A stretch of DNA of 28,398 bases from Alphaproteobacteria bacterium. GTDB taxonomy: Bacteria; Pseudomonadota; Alphaproteobacteria; Rhodobacterales; Rhodobacteraceae. The stretch covers positions 1 to 28,398 of the forward strand of contig JAJRRX010000010.1 in assembly GCA_024279075.1 (NCBI GenBank), given 5' to 3'. Below the pieces are notes generated by a model. The model was not told the origin of the DNA. It made no database searches and worked only from the letters and a program-made list of their open reading frames with translations. Of this stretch, positions 1 to 7,050 are shown one piece after another (within the stretch, counting starts at the first letter, position 1; each line of letters opens with the position of its first letter). A program made the translations under genes and the position numbers.

Positions 1-70
1 CCGTCTTCTCGCCAGCCTCCTGCTCTTTCAGCATTTGAATAATCTGCTCATCCGTGAATCGCTTCTTCAT
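1..70 (-). CDS. IS3-family transposase OrfA, N-terminal fragment
   Basis: The minus strand from position 70 reads MKKRFTDEQIIQMLKEQEAG and then runs off the window. This opening is typical of IS3-family OrfA, the helix-turn-helix protein that binds the element's ends and is normally fused to the OrfB DDE catalytic domain by a programmed frameshift. Only 23 codons are visible, so it cannot be judged whether the gene is intact. It is too short for ordinary ORF finding. Its neighbour is the att repeat of the integrative element, suggesting the IS landed in the old junction after the element integrated. Family is fairly sure; subgroup is not. Confidence 0.6.
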   Translation of the reverse strand, partial: MKKRFTDEQIIQMLKEQEAGEKT

Positions 71-135
71 GTTTTCCGTCCTTTTCGTTGGGCGGACTCT
101 ACATCATTTTGGAGGAGTTCTAGGGGCGCAGGTCA
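1..135 (-). mobile_element. End of an IS3-family insertion sequence (partial)
   Basis: One end of an insertion sequence runs off the left edge of the window. Read on the minus strand, the proposed terminus starts TGACCTGCGCCCCTAG at position 135 and reaches an orfA start codon 65 bp later. A terminus close to the orfA start is the usual IS3-family layout. The boundary at 135/136 is inferred because the next base to the right begins the 28-bp att repeat. The other terminus and the target duplication are outside the window, so the exact end and subgroup are unproven. Confidence 0.6.
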
Positions 136-163
136 GAACCTCTGACCTTCAGGTTATGAGCCT
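136..163. repeat. attL-like repeat, left end of the integrative element
   Basis: These 28 bp are identical to 8075-8102, which lie inside the tRNA-fMet gene from the anticodon stem to the T-loop. The flanking bases differ on both sides. The repeat marks the left junction of the island. In a normal tRNA insertion, bases left of this core should continue as the displaced 3' end of the tRNA. Here they are IS sequence, so the original repeat may have been longer and been cut by the IS. Confidence 0.85.
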
Positions 164-187
164 AATGGGCTGAATATTTATCAAAGT

Positions 188-214
188 TTGCAAAAGTTTA
201 TTAAATCATATAAA
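188..214 (+). promoter_or_regulatory. Candidate integrase promoter
   Basis: TTGCAA at 188-193 and TATAAA at 209-214 are separated by 15 bp, shorter than ideal, in an AT-rich stretch about 115 bp upstream of the integrase start. The arm-type repeats at 281-313 lie between this promoter and the gene, which would let integrase binding repress its own expression. This is read from consensus similarity only. Confidence 0.3.
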
Positions 215-280
215 ACAGTATGTTACGCACCACATTCTATTGCTTTCAATTTCTTGAGGTTGCCCTAAATAGCGCTAAAG

Positions 281-313
281 TGTAGCACCAGTGTAGCACC
301 AGCGTAGCACCAG
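281..313 (+). repeat. Three tandem 11-bp repeats, probable integrase arm sites
   Basis: Three head-to-tail copies of an 11-mer (TGTAGCACCAG, TGTAGCACCAG, CGTAGCACCAG) fill 281-313. Their spacing is close to one helical turn, so bound proteins would sit on one face of the DNA. Two further copies lie near the other end of the element at 7967-7988 in the same orientation. Paired arm-type repeats just inside both att cores are characteristic of tyrosine integrases. The right-hand copies end 86 bp from the right core; the left ones begin 117 bp from the left core. Confidence 0.65.
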
Positions 314-328
314 ATTTGGAGTAGGGAA

Positions 329-1507
329 TTGGCCAGTCACCATTTGAACTTTGTGAAATCCGTTCTTTCGAAAACCCCGAGCGCGGCCAAGGGCCGGAAG
401 GATTACTATTACGACACGCGGGAAAAGGGCTTGATGTTGGCGGTAACAGCCGCAGGCACCAAGACGTTTTATCTCTACAAGCGAATTGACGGGAAACCCG
501 AGCGGGTATTGCTGGGCCGCTTCCCTGATATCAGCATTGAGAACGCCCGTAAGAAGGCCGCTGAGGCCAAAGGCACGATTGCGGGAGGGAAGAACCCGCA
601 AAAGGTCAAGCGGGCCATACGGGCGGAAATGACATTTCTTGAGTTGTTTACCGAATACATGGAAAAGTATTCCAAGGTGCATAAAAAATCATGGATCTAC
701 GACGAGCGGGAAGTGAACAAGTTTTTGCCGCACTGGTTCAAGCGCAAGATTTCATCCTTTGATAAATCCGAAGTAGAGCGGCTGCACGCGAAAATTGGCA
801 AGGACAATGGCATCTATCAGGCCAACAGATTGTTGGAGCGGATACGTTCGATTTTCAACAAAGCGATTGATTGGGGTTGGGAGGGCAACAATCCCGCCGT
901 GGGGATCAAGAAGTTCCGCGAAAAGAGCCGCGACCGTTTTTTGCAACCCGACGAGCTGCCCCGCTTCTTTGAAGCCCTCGCCAATGAGCCAAACGAGACC
1001 GCACGGGACTTCTTTATGATCTCGCTTTTGACAGGGGCGCGGAAATCCAACACGCTGTCGATGCGCTGGAAGGATATCAATTTCACCACCGAAACATGGC
1101 GGATTGAAGAAACCAAAAATGCCGACCCGCAAACCGTTCACCTCCCCAAAGAGGCCATAGAGATCTTGACCGCCCGCAAGTGGAAATCCGAAAGCCCTTG
1201 GGTGTTTGAGGGCAACGGCGCTTCGGGCCATATGGCGGACCCGAAAAAGCCTTGGACGCGGATATTGAAAGCTGCGGAAATTGAAGACCTGCGCATTCAC
1301 GACCTGCGGCGGACCTTGGGCAGCTATCAGGCCGCAACAGGGGCTAACGGCTATATCATAGGCAAAAGCCTTGGGCATAAAAGCCAGCAATCTACAGCGG
1401 TATATGCACGGCTCAACCTTGATCCGGTACGGGAAAGTGTCAACAAGGCGACCAATGCCATGTTTGGCTATATGAAGCCGCAGAATTCGGGTGAAGATAA
1501 TGGATGA
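329..1507 (+). CDS. P4-type tyrosine site-specific integrase
   Basis: This enzyme should cut and rejoin the att sites to insert or excise the element. The N-terminal ~90 residues resemble the DUF4102 arm-binding domain of P4-like integrases, followed by a SAM-like core-binding domain (about 100-200) and the catalytic domain. Catalytic residues are visible: R238 in the TGAR motif, H324 and R327 in HDLRR, H350 in LGH, and the nucleophile Y359. Length (392 aa) is normal for the family. The TTG start at 329 is supported by GGAG at 318-321. It reads away from the left att core 165 bp upstream, and its 3' end overlaps the next gene. All catalytic residues are present, so it looks functional. Confidence 0.95.
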   Translation: MASHHLNFVKSVLSKTPSAAKGRKDYYYDTREKGLMLAVTAAGTKTFYLYKRIDGKPERVLLGRFPDISIENARKKAAEAKGTIAGGKNPQKVKRAIRAEMTFLELFTEYMEKYSKVHKKSWIYDEREVNKFLPHWFKRKISSFDKSEVERLHAKIGKDNGIYQANRLLERIRSIFNKAIDWGWEGNNPAVGIKKFREKSRDRFLQPDELPRFFEALANEPNETARDFFMISLLTGARKSNTLSMRWKDINFTTETWRIEETKNADPQTVHLPKEAIEILTARKWKSESPWVFEGNGASGHMADPKKPWTRILKAAEIEDLRIHDLRRTLGSYQAATGANGYIIGKSLGHKSQQSTAVYARLNLDPVRESVNKATNAMFGYMKPQNSGEDNG

Positions 1508-2327
1508 TATTCGTGGAACCTCAATATTGGACTTGCCCTACGGCTCTGATGAAGAGCTTTTCCTTCAATATGTCGGTACGGAAGCCGCAATCAAAATAGC
1601 TGAAATCATGGGGGTGAACCCCGACCTCACCGACAATCTAGAAACTGACTTAAAGGGCGCCTTTTCGGCCTTCCTTCATGGACAATTTCAGCTAGTGGCA
1701 CACCAATCCTTGAAGCAAGAAAACAAGGCATTAGACGACGTGCAGCGAAAGAGCATGGCTCTTTACGAAGCACTTCTAGGCCTCTACGAATTTGGCGGCT
1801 CCACTCCGAAACTGGCGCATGAAATCAAAACCAACGAAACAAAATACACGACCGCCAACGGTATCATTTTGGCTGATTTACTCGACAACAATCGAAACAA
1901 TCCGTTTCGCTCCATTCGCGAGCTATTATCGGATTTAGCTATTTCTGCTGAGCGTTCAATCATCAAAAAGCACCGGAAAAAGAAGCGACCTACAAAAGAG
2001 GATCTTGATTTCGCGGCACTCGATGAAATGGTAACTGACGACACGCAGAGTCAGGAGCGGTCGAACCTCCCCAAGCTAGACAAAGAGCACGCGTTGCGAT
2101 GTGCAGTCTTTGCCTTCAAGGGAATTTGGGGGAAATATTCAGACCAGCCATTTACCGAAGGCATGTATTACACAGAAACAAAATCCAACCTTTCTCTGGC
2201 CGCTGACGCTCTTGAAGTATTCATGCGGAATCTTGATCCAACCGTCACCCGTCAGAATATCATTTCCGCGATTAAGTGGCTAAAATCACACGACCTGCCC
2301 GAAGAAAGCTTTGAGCAAGGGTATTGA
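1500..2327 (+). CDS. Hypothetical protein of the integrative element
   Basis: I do not recognise this protein. It is about 275 aa, soluble, with no signal peptide or membrane segment. It has a strongly basic patch (KKHRKKKRP) near residue 165, followed by an acidic stretch. The ATG at 1500 overlaps the integrase stop by 8 bp, suggesting translational coupling; a GTG at 1491 in the same frame is an alternative start. Codon use is AT-leaning like the other island genes. Lying between int and the AlpA/Xis-like gene, it may serve regulation or maintenance of the element, but this is only positional inference. A DNA- or RNA-binding role is possible from the basic patch. Confidence 0.7.
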   Translation: MDDIRGTSILDLPYGSDEELFLQYVGTEAAIKIAEIMGVNPDLTDNLETDLKGAFSAFLHGQFQLVAHQSLKQENKALDDVQRKSMALYEALLGLYEFGGSTPKLAHEIKTNETKYTTANGIILADLLDNNRNNPFRSIRELLSDLAISAERSIIKKHRKKKRPTKEDLDFAALDEMVTDDTQSQERSNLPKLDKEHALRCAVFAFKGIWGKYSDQPFTEGMYYTETKSNLSLAADALEVFMRNLDPTVTRQNIISAIKWLKSHDLPEESFEQGY

Positions 2328-2670
2328 TCATAGCCCAAAATGCTCAATAATATTTGGTATTTGAGGATATTTACGCGAAAATCTCTGTGTGGATTTGGGA
2401 TCAAATGCCCAAATTTTCTTCTAAATCACTTCTATTGATTTGAGCGTAAATCATGAGAAATGACCTTAAATCTCCGACAGGTTAGCGCGGTTTGCTTCGC
2501 TTTACACTTAAAAACCAATAGCTTAAGCGATGCTCGCGCATTTCAGCATATTCCACATCGCGAAACTCAGTCAAAATTACGCCCCCAACTTTGCAATCGG
2601 GATGATTTGAAAATGATCCGAGTTTCCGAAAGAATCTCCCCATTACTTATCAAACATGGAGATTGCCAAA
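2328..2670. other. AT-rich non-coding region with nested inverted repeats
   Basis: No convincing gene is visible in these 343 bp. The stretch is AT-rich and holds several nested inverted repeats: ATTTACGC (2369-2376) with GCGTAAAT (2444-2451), ATTTGGG (2393-2399) with CCCAAAT (2408-2414), and AAATCA (2423-2428) with TGATTT (2436-2441). It precedes the AlpA/Xis-like gene and the replication genes, so it could hold operators, the promoter of that operon or a replication origin. An 86-codon frame at 2460-2720 crosses it but has no family resemblance. Confidence 0.5.
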
Positions 2671-2871
2671 ATGGCCGCCTTATTCAAATCCAACCTTATG
2701 ACGCCCGAGCAGGTCGCTGAATATTTGGGGGTATCAATTGAAACCCTGAATGTGTGGCGCTGCACCAAGCGTTACAACCTACCCTATGTGAAAGCGGGGC
2801 GGCTGGTGCGCTACCGCTTTGAGGATGTCGAAGCCTTTGTTGCATCGCGGATGCAAGGCGGTATCGCATGA
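2671..2871 (+). CDS. AlpA/excisionase-like helix-turn-helix protein
   Basis: This 66-aa protein is a winged-helix DNA-binding protein of the MerR-like excisionase/AlpA class. The segment from MTPEQVAEYLGVS to VRYRFEDVEAF shows the pattern: recognition helices, a K-A-G-R-L-V-R-Y wing, and a C-terminal helix. In P4-like elements AlpA controls int expression and excision, so a similar role is likely. I chose the ATG at 2671 because GGAG at 2658-2661 is well spaced from it; the upstream ATG at 2656 lacks a ribosome site. Its stop overlaps the next start (ATGA), so it is the first gene of an operon with the primase genes. Confidence 0.8.
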   Translation: MAALFKSNLMTPEQVAEYLGVSIETLNVWRCTKRYNLPYVKAGRLVRYRFEDVEAFVASRMQGGIA

Positions 2872-3173
2872 TGCTGGCTTATCAAGGCAAAGTTGACTTT
2901 GCCGAAATCAACTTGCGATGCAAAGCAATGCTCCCTTCTCTTCTTTCTCAGTGGTTGCCCGACGGAAAAAGCTTCGGGCAAGAGTGGGTGGCCCTTAATC
3001 CAACCCGCGCAGACCACCGTTTGGGGTCATTTAAGATCAATATGATTTCGGGCTTTTGGGCCGATTTCGCAACGGGTGACAAGGGGGGAGATATTATCAG
3101 CCTTTACGCCTACCTAAATGAGCTTTCCCAACTGGATGCCGCCCGCGCTCTTCGCCAGCAAGTAGGAGGCTGA
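2868..3173 (+). CDS. Primase N-terminal-domain-like protein
   Basis: This 101-aa protein resembles the N-terminal module of mobile-element primase-helicases: a W-L-P-D-G segment, then V-A-L-N-P-T-R, G-S-F-K-I-N, F-W-A-D-F-A-T-G-D-K-G-G-D and a final amphipathic helix. It looks like the nucleic-acid-binding part that normally precedes a Toprim catalytic domain, here encoded as a separate gene. Only one cysteine is present, so there is no CHC2-type zinc finger. The start ATGA overlaps the AlpA-like stop, and the Toprim-helicase gene starts 1 bp after its stop, so the two probably act together in replicating the element. An ATG at 2871 is an alternative start. Confidence 0.7.
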   Translation: MMLAYQGKVDFAEINLRCKAMLPSLLSQWLPDGKSFGQEWVALNPTRADHRLGSFKINMISGFWADFATGDKGGDIISLYAYLNELSQLDAARALRQQVGG

Positions 3174-3174
3174 C

Positions 3175-5211
3175 TTGAAACACGACATAGAAAATTTACG
3201 CCATGCCAAGGCGGGCGTTCCCGTGCAACAATATGTTTACCGAAACGTAGAGGGAAATCCGGTATTGATTGCTAACCGTTTCGAAAAGGGAAACGGTGAA
3301 AAGTTCTTTCTACCTTACGATATGCTACGTAAGGCTTGGAAAGCCCCAGACATGCGGCCAATCTACAACCTTCATCTGGTCGCGGCAGCCAGTGCCGACA
3401 CACCGATCATTTGTGTCGAGGGCGAAAAATGCGCCGATGCTTTGGCGGAGTTAGGCTATTTAGCAACCACAACCTTTGGCGGCTGCAATGGCTCCTCAAA
3501 ATCGGACCTATCCCCACTGGAAGGCCGCACCATTATAATCTGGCCCGACTTTGACGATCCGGGGCAAAAGTATGCCAAATTGGTAGCGGATACCTTACGT
3601 AATCGCCACGCCTGCAAGGTAGCCACAATCGCAATATCTAACGATACGCTACGTAGCGCTTCGGGAGAGGCTGAGAATCCTTCATATGCGTTACGTAAGG
3701 GATGGGATGCCGCCGATGCGATTGGTGAAGGTTGGGATAAGGTTGCTATCGACAGGCTGATCTCGCTGGCGGTTCCGCATGGCGACATACCAAAAACAGA
3801 ACAACCGGACACTGAAGCAAGCTTGGGCATTGTGGACCTTTGGCATACTCCAAACCGAGAACCCTACGTAACGATACAAACCGACAATCACTTTGAACAC
3901 CTGTCTCTTGAATCAAGCCATTTCAAAAGCCTGCTATCCCATGCCCACTACAAGGCCGAAGGGAAAGTTCTGACCAGTAACGCGCTGGAAGACAAGCGCC
4001 GCGCCATGGTGGGCCAAGCTCTGTTTGACGGGGAGCGTTTTAAGATTTTCAATCGCGTAGGCTCACAAGGGAAAACCGTTTATCTTGACCTCGGCGATCC
4101 AGATTGGCGCGCGGTGGCCATTGACGCCACGGGCTGGCAAATCGTAACGAACCCGCCCGTTCATTTTACCCGCGCGCGGTCCATGCTTGCCCTGCCAATC
4201 CCAGAGATGGGAGGTGGTGACATAAACATGCTACGGCCTTTCCTCAACACGGGCAGCGAAACCGATTTCAAAATGATTGTGGCTTGGCTTATTGGGTGTT
4301 TCCACCCCAAAGGCCCTTACCCAATCCTGATCCTAACGGGCGAGCAAGGCAGCGCCAAAAGCACCACGGCCAAGGTGCTACGTAGCCTTATTGACCCTGC
4401 CAACCCTATGGGGCGTAGCAGCCCGCAAAACGAGCAAGATTTGGTGATTGCAGCTAAACACAACCATGTGCTGGCCTTCGACAATCTCTCCAATATCAAA
4501 CCCGCGATAGCCGATGCGCTTTGCCGAATTTCAACGGGCGGGGGCTTTGGCACCCGCAAACTGTACACTGACAGCGAAGAAATCCTTTTCGATGCCACCC
4601 GCCCCTGCATCCTCAACGGCATTCCCGACCTCGCCACCCGCCCCGATTTAGCGGATAGGTCGATTGTGGTTACCCTGCCAATCATTCCAAGTTCCGCGCG
4701 GCAAACCGATGCCGAATTTTGGCGGGGCTTCAAATCCGCCGCGCCCCTCATTCTCGCCGGATTGCTCGATGCTATATCCACGGCCCTTGATCGAATTGGC
4801 AACGTAAAGCTCGCTGAAACCCCCAGAATGGCTGACTTTGCCAAATGGACCACGGCAGCCGAACCCGCTCTAGGCTGGGCTAACGGCGCATTCATGGAAG
4901 CCTACGCGGTCAACAAGCTATCGGCTGAAGACGCCGCCATTGAAGGCAACCCCGTGGCAGAGGCAATTTTGTGCCTTATGGATGAAAAAGAGGGCTGGCA
5001 GGGGACCGCAACGGAATTGCTGAAAACATTAAGGATGACCTATCCTGAATTGGCAGGCGATCCGGCCAGCTTTCCGCGTCAGCCCAATTTGTTCTCAGGC
5101 GAATTGCGACGGGTTCAAGCCCTACTAAGAAGCCGTGGAATTAAAATCGTATTTGTTAGGCAAGGCAAATCTGGCTATCGTAGGATTGAGATAAGAAAAG
5201 CGGAAGAATGA
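3175..5211 (+). CDS. Toprim primase-helicase replication protein
   Basis: This protein probably replicates the element's DNA. Residues about 1-60 form a lead-in. A Toprim domain follows (about 75-150), with the V-E-G-E-K catalytic glutamate motif and the acidic W-P-D-F-D-D motif. The C-terminal half carries an ATPase like those of phage and plasmid helicases: Walker A GEQGSAKST at residues 389-397, a Walker B-like stretch V-L-A-F-D-N near 432-437, and a conserved T-R-P-C-I-L-N-G-I sensor-like segment. At 678 aa its size fits primase-helicases of P4-like elements. The TTG start at 3175 has GGAGG 5 bp upstream. The gene contains six TACGTA palindromes. Its stop codon lies in a large inverted repeat. 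Confidence 0.88.
   Translation: MKHDIENLRHAKAGVPVQQYVYRNVEGNPVLIANRFEKGNGEKFFLPYDMLRKAWKAPDMRPIYNLHLVAAASADTPIICVEGEKCADALAELGYLATTTFGGCNGSSKSDLSPLEGRTIIIWPDFDDPGQKYAKLVADTLRNRHACKVATIAISNDTLRSASGEAENPSYALRKGWDAADAIGEGWDKVAIDRLISLAVPHGDIPKTEQPDTEASLGIVDLWHTPNREPYVTIQTDNHFEHLSLESSHFKSLLSHAHYKAEGKVLTSNALEDKRRAMVGQALFDGERFKIFNRVGSQGKTVYLDLGDPDWRAVAIDATGWQIVTNPPVHFTRARSMLALPIPEMGGGDINMLRPFLNTGSETDFKMIVAWLIGCFHPKGPYPILILTGEQGSAKSTTAKVLRSLIDPANPMGRSSPQNEQDLVIAAKHNHVLAFDNLSNIKPAIADALCRISTGGGFGTRKLYTDSEEILFDATRPCILNGIPDLATRPDLADRSIVVTLPIIPSSARQTDAEFWRGFKSAAPLILAGLLDAISTALDRIGNVKLAETPRMADFAKWTTAAEPALGWANGAFMEAYAVNKLSAEDAAIEGNPVAEAILCLMDEKEGWQGTATELLKTLRMTYPELAGDPASFPRQPNLFSGELRRVQALLRSRGIKIVFVRQGKSGYRRIEIRKAEE
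3326..4384. repeat. Six TACGTA palindromes within the primase gene
   Basis: TACGTA occurs at 3326, 3596, 3650, 3692, 3865 and 4379, each with a flanking pyrimidine and purine (YTACGTAR). The copy at 3650 sits in a 12-bp perfect palindrome, CGCTACGTAGCG. By eye I found none elsewhere in the window. Five copies code Leu-Arg using rare CTA/TTA and CGT codons, but the one at 3865 is in another reading frame, so protein sequence alone does not explain the cluster. They could be binding sites for a replication or regulatory protein. Confidence 0.5.
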
Positions 5212-5281
5212 TCGTCAGCACCGTCAGCTCAGTAGCCAGCTGTGCTTTGCGTTGACGATGCTGACGATGCTGACGATCATT
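5207..5281. repeat. Large inverted repeat built of GCTGACGAT units
   Basis: Arms at 5207-5228 and 5260-5281 are inverted copies of 22 bp with one mismatch, separated by 31 bp. The right part is three tandem 9-mers (GTTGACGAT, then GCTGACGAT twice, 5251-5277), and the left arm holds the same unit inverted. The left arm contains the stop codon of the primase-helicase. No U-tract typical of an intrinsic terminator follows cleanly, although ATTTTG is near. It could be a terminator-like hairpin or iteron-like protein-binding sites. Confidence 0.7.
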
Positions 5282-5517
5282 TTGTAGTTCAATTATCGGC
5301 CCTTGTCAGACATTGATTGTGGTATGTCTAGTGGCGGCTCCCTCCCCTATAGAAGACATTTCAGCTTCGCTTTGATGACGGGGATGCTTAACTTTCTTTT
5401 TGTTGAAAAGTAAGATATAGTATCGGCAACGTCTGCATAGGTCTCTATAGATATTAGGTCCGAAAAAATTTATTCAGCGCGTCCCAAGTTTAGATTTTAA
5501 CGGAAGTGATTTCATAT
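5282..5517. other. Non-coding region upstream of the dGTPase-NTase cargo
   Basis: No gene is seen in this stretch between the inverted repeat and the cargo operon. It contains a small inverted repeat (AGACAT with ATGTCT near 5310-5332). It also has a weak promoter candidate, TCGGCA at 5423-5428 and TATAGA at 5446-5451 with 17-bp spacing, about 65 bp upstream of the dGTPase start. The break in gene spacing suggests the cargo is transcribed separately from the replication genes. Confidence 0.4.
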
Positions 5518-7050
5518 ATGGAAAAATGGTCAAAGTTTCTCTCAGATACGCGGTTTAGTGATCACTACGGTCGCAACAAGCCTGAGAACATGCCATCTCT
5601 CCCAAGTTTTGCAAGAGCTCAGTTTCGTGTGGAACAAGAGCGCGACCATGACCGAGTTTTGTTTTCCACACCTTTTCGACGCATGGGCGACAAGACGCAG
5701 GTGTTCCCACTTGAGAGCATAGAGAGTATTCGAACCCGCCTGACGCATTCGTATGAAGTATCCAACCTAGCCCGATCTCTAGGAATTGAGATTGCCACGA
5801 CAATGAATGATAAGCTTCCTGAAAACGCCATCAGAGTTATTCCAGCTTCGCTTGCTGCCGTTGGCCTTGCACACGATATAGGCAACCCTCCTTTTGGTCA
5901 TCAGGGCGAATACGCTATTCGCGCTTGGTTTAAGCGAAATTCAAATGATCTATTCAGCGCTGACACAATACCAGAAACCAAACACAAGGATGCCGTTGCT
6001 GCGGACCTTGAAAAACTAACGGTTCAACACAAGAATGATTTTCTGGAGTTTGAAGGTAATGCCCAAACTCTTCGTGTTCTTACAAAACTTCAAGTTATCA
6101 GCGATGATCTTGGCCTCAACTTAACCTTCGGTACTCTAGCCGCAGTTATGAAGTACGTTGCTTCATCAGATAAGATCAGCAACAAAAACCACGCATTCGA
6201 GAAGGTAGGTTTTTTCGCTTCGGAGCAAAGCCTGGTAAAAGTAATTAGGGATGCTGTTGGCTTAGATGGAGATTCGCGTCATCCGCTAGCTCTTGTTATG
6301 GAAGCCTGTGACGACATCGCCTACTCCGTGCTTGATGCTGAAGATGCAATTAAGAAGGGGATTGCATCTCTGAATGATCTATTAGCAACTCTGGATGCCG
6401 ACACCACTGGAGATTCTTCCGAAAAGGACGAAGTTGTTGCACACCTGTGCGAGAAAATGCAGTGGGAGCTAAAGCATCTCCGAACGCAAAAACTCCCCCC
6501 GAGTGAGCTGCAAGATGTTGCAACCCAAAAATTCCGTGTTTACGCGATTCATCTGATGGTTTCGGCAGTGGCAGAGGCGTTTAAAGACAACTATGGGGCG
6601 ATCGTTTGCGGCCTATTCGACAAAGAGCTGATTAAAGAATCAAAAGCAGCGAAGCTATGTAAGGTATTGAAAACATTTGACCGAGAGAATGCGTTCAGCC
6701 ACAAGACGGTTCTGGAGGTTGAGCTAAATGGGTACAATACACTCAACAGGCTTATGGATTTTCTTTGGATTGGTATAAGTGACCGCAAATGCTATGATGA
6801 ACTTGGCAGCAAACGTAATTCACCATTTGCAGCTTATGTATACAGCCGAATTTCGAAAAACTATCGCCGCATTTTTGAAGGAAAGGTGAATTGTTTCCAT
6901 AAAGATGATGAATTGCCAATTCGGTATAAGGAGATGCAACTCCTGACAGACATGGTATCAGGCATGACGGATCAGTTCTGTATCGATTTGCATGACGATT
7001 TATTGAAACATTTTCGTGAAGAGAAAACGGTAAATGGAACATCTGCTTGA
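5518..7050 (+). CDS. dgt: dGTPase-like HD-domain triphosphohydrolase
   Basis: The protein matches dGTP triphosphohydrolases, which cleave dGTP to deoxyguanosine and tripolyphosphate. The HD metal site is complete: H77 in R-L-T-H-S, H119-D120 in L-A-H-D-I-G-N-P-P-F-G-H-Q-G-E, and the late aspartate D266 in E-A-C-D-D-I-A-Y. The N-terminal segment with R-V-L-F-S-T-P-F-R-R-M-G-D-K-T-Q-V-F is also typical. Length is about 510 aa, near E. coli Dgt. I chose the ATG at 5518 because GGAAG at 5502-5506 precedes it; the in-frame GTG at 5506 has no ribosome site. Enzymes of this family can block phages by depleting dNTPs. Being cargo of an element and overlapping the NTase gene by 17 bp, an anti-phage role is more likely than housekeeping. 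Confidence 0.88.
   Translation: MEKWSKFLSDTRFSDHYGRNKPENMPSLPSFARAQFRVEQERDHDRVLFSTPFRRMGDKTQVFPLESIESIRTRLTHSYEVSNLARSLGIEIATTMNDKLPENAIRVIPASLAAVGLAHDIGNPPFGHQGEYAIRAWFKRNSNDLFSADTIPETKHKDAVAADLEKLTVQHKNDFLEFEGNAQTLRVLTKLQVISDDLGLNLTFGTLAAVMKYVASSDKISNKNHAFEKVGFFASEQSLVKVIRDAVGLDGDSRHPLALVMEACDDIAYSVLDAEDAIKKGIASLNDLLATLDADTTGDSSEKDEVVAHLCEKMQWELKHLRTQKLPPSELQDVATQKFRVYAIHLMVSAVAEAFKDNYGAIVCGLFDKELIKESKAAKLCKVLKTFDRENAFSHKTVLEVELNGYNTLNRLMDFLWIGISDRKCYDELGSKRNSPFAAYVYSRISKNYRRIFEGKVNCFHKDDELPIRYKEMQLLTDMVSGMTDQFCIDLHDDLLKHFREEKTVNGTSA

Noticed and set aside
136..163. A second tRNA gene at the left end
   Set aside because: Only the anticodon-to-T-loop part of tRNA-fMet is present; the acceptor stem is missing on both sides.
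281..313. Could the tandem repeats be a CRISPR array?
   Set aside because: The units are only 11 bp and contiguous with no spacers; they match integrase arm sites instead.
752..1390. A 212-codon minus-strand frame opposite the integrase
   Set aside because: The plus-strand integrase has all catalytic residues; this frame shows no recognisable motif.
2460..2720. An 86-codon frame ending in the AlpA-like gene
   Set aside because: No ribosome site or family pattern, and it overlaps the better supported gene in another frame.
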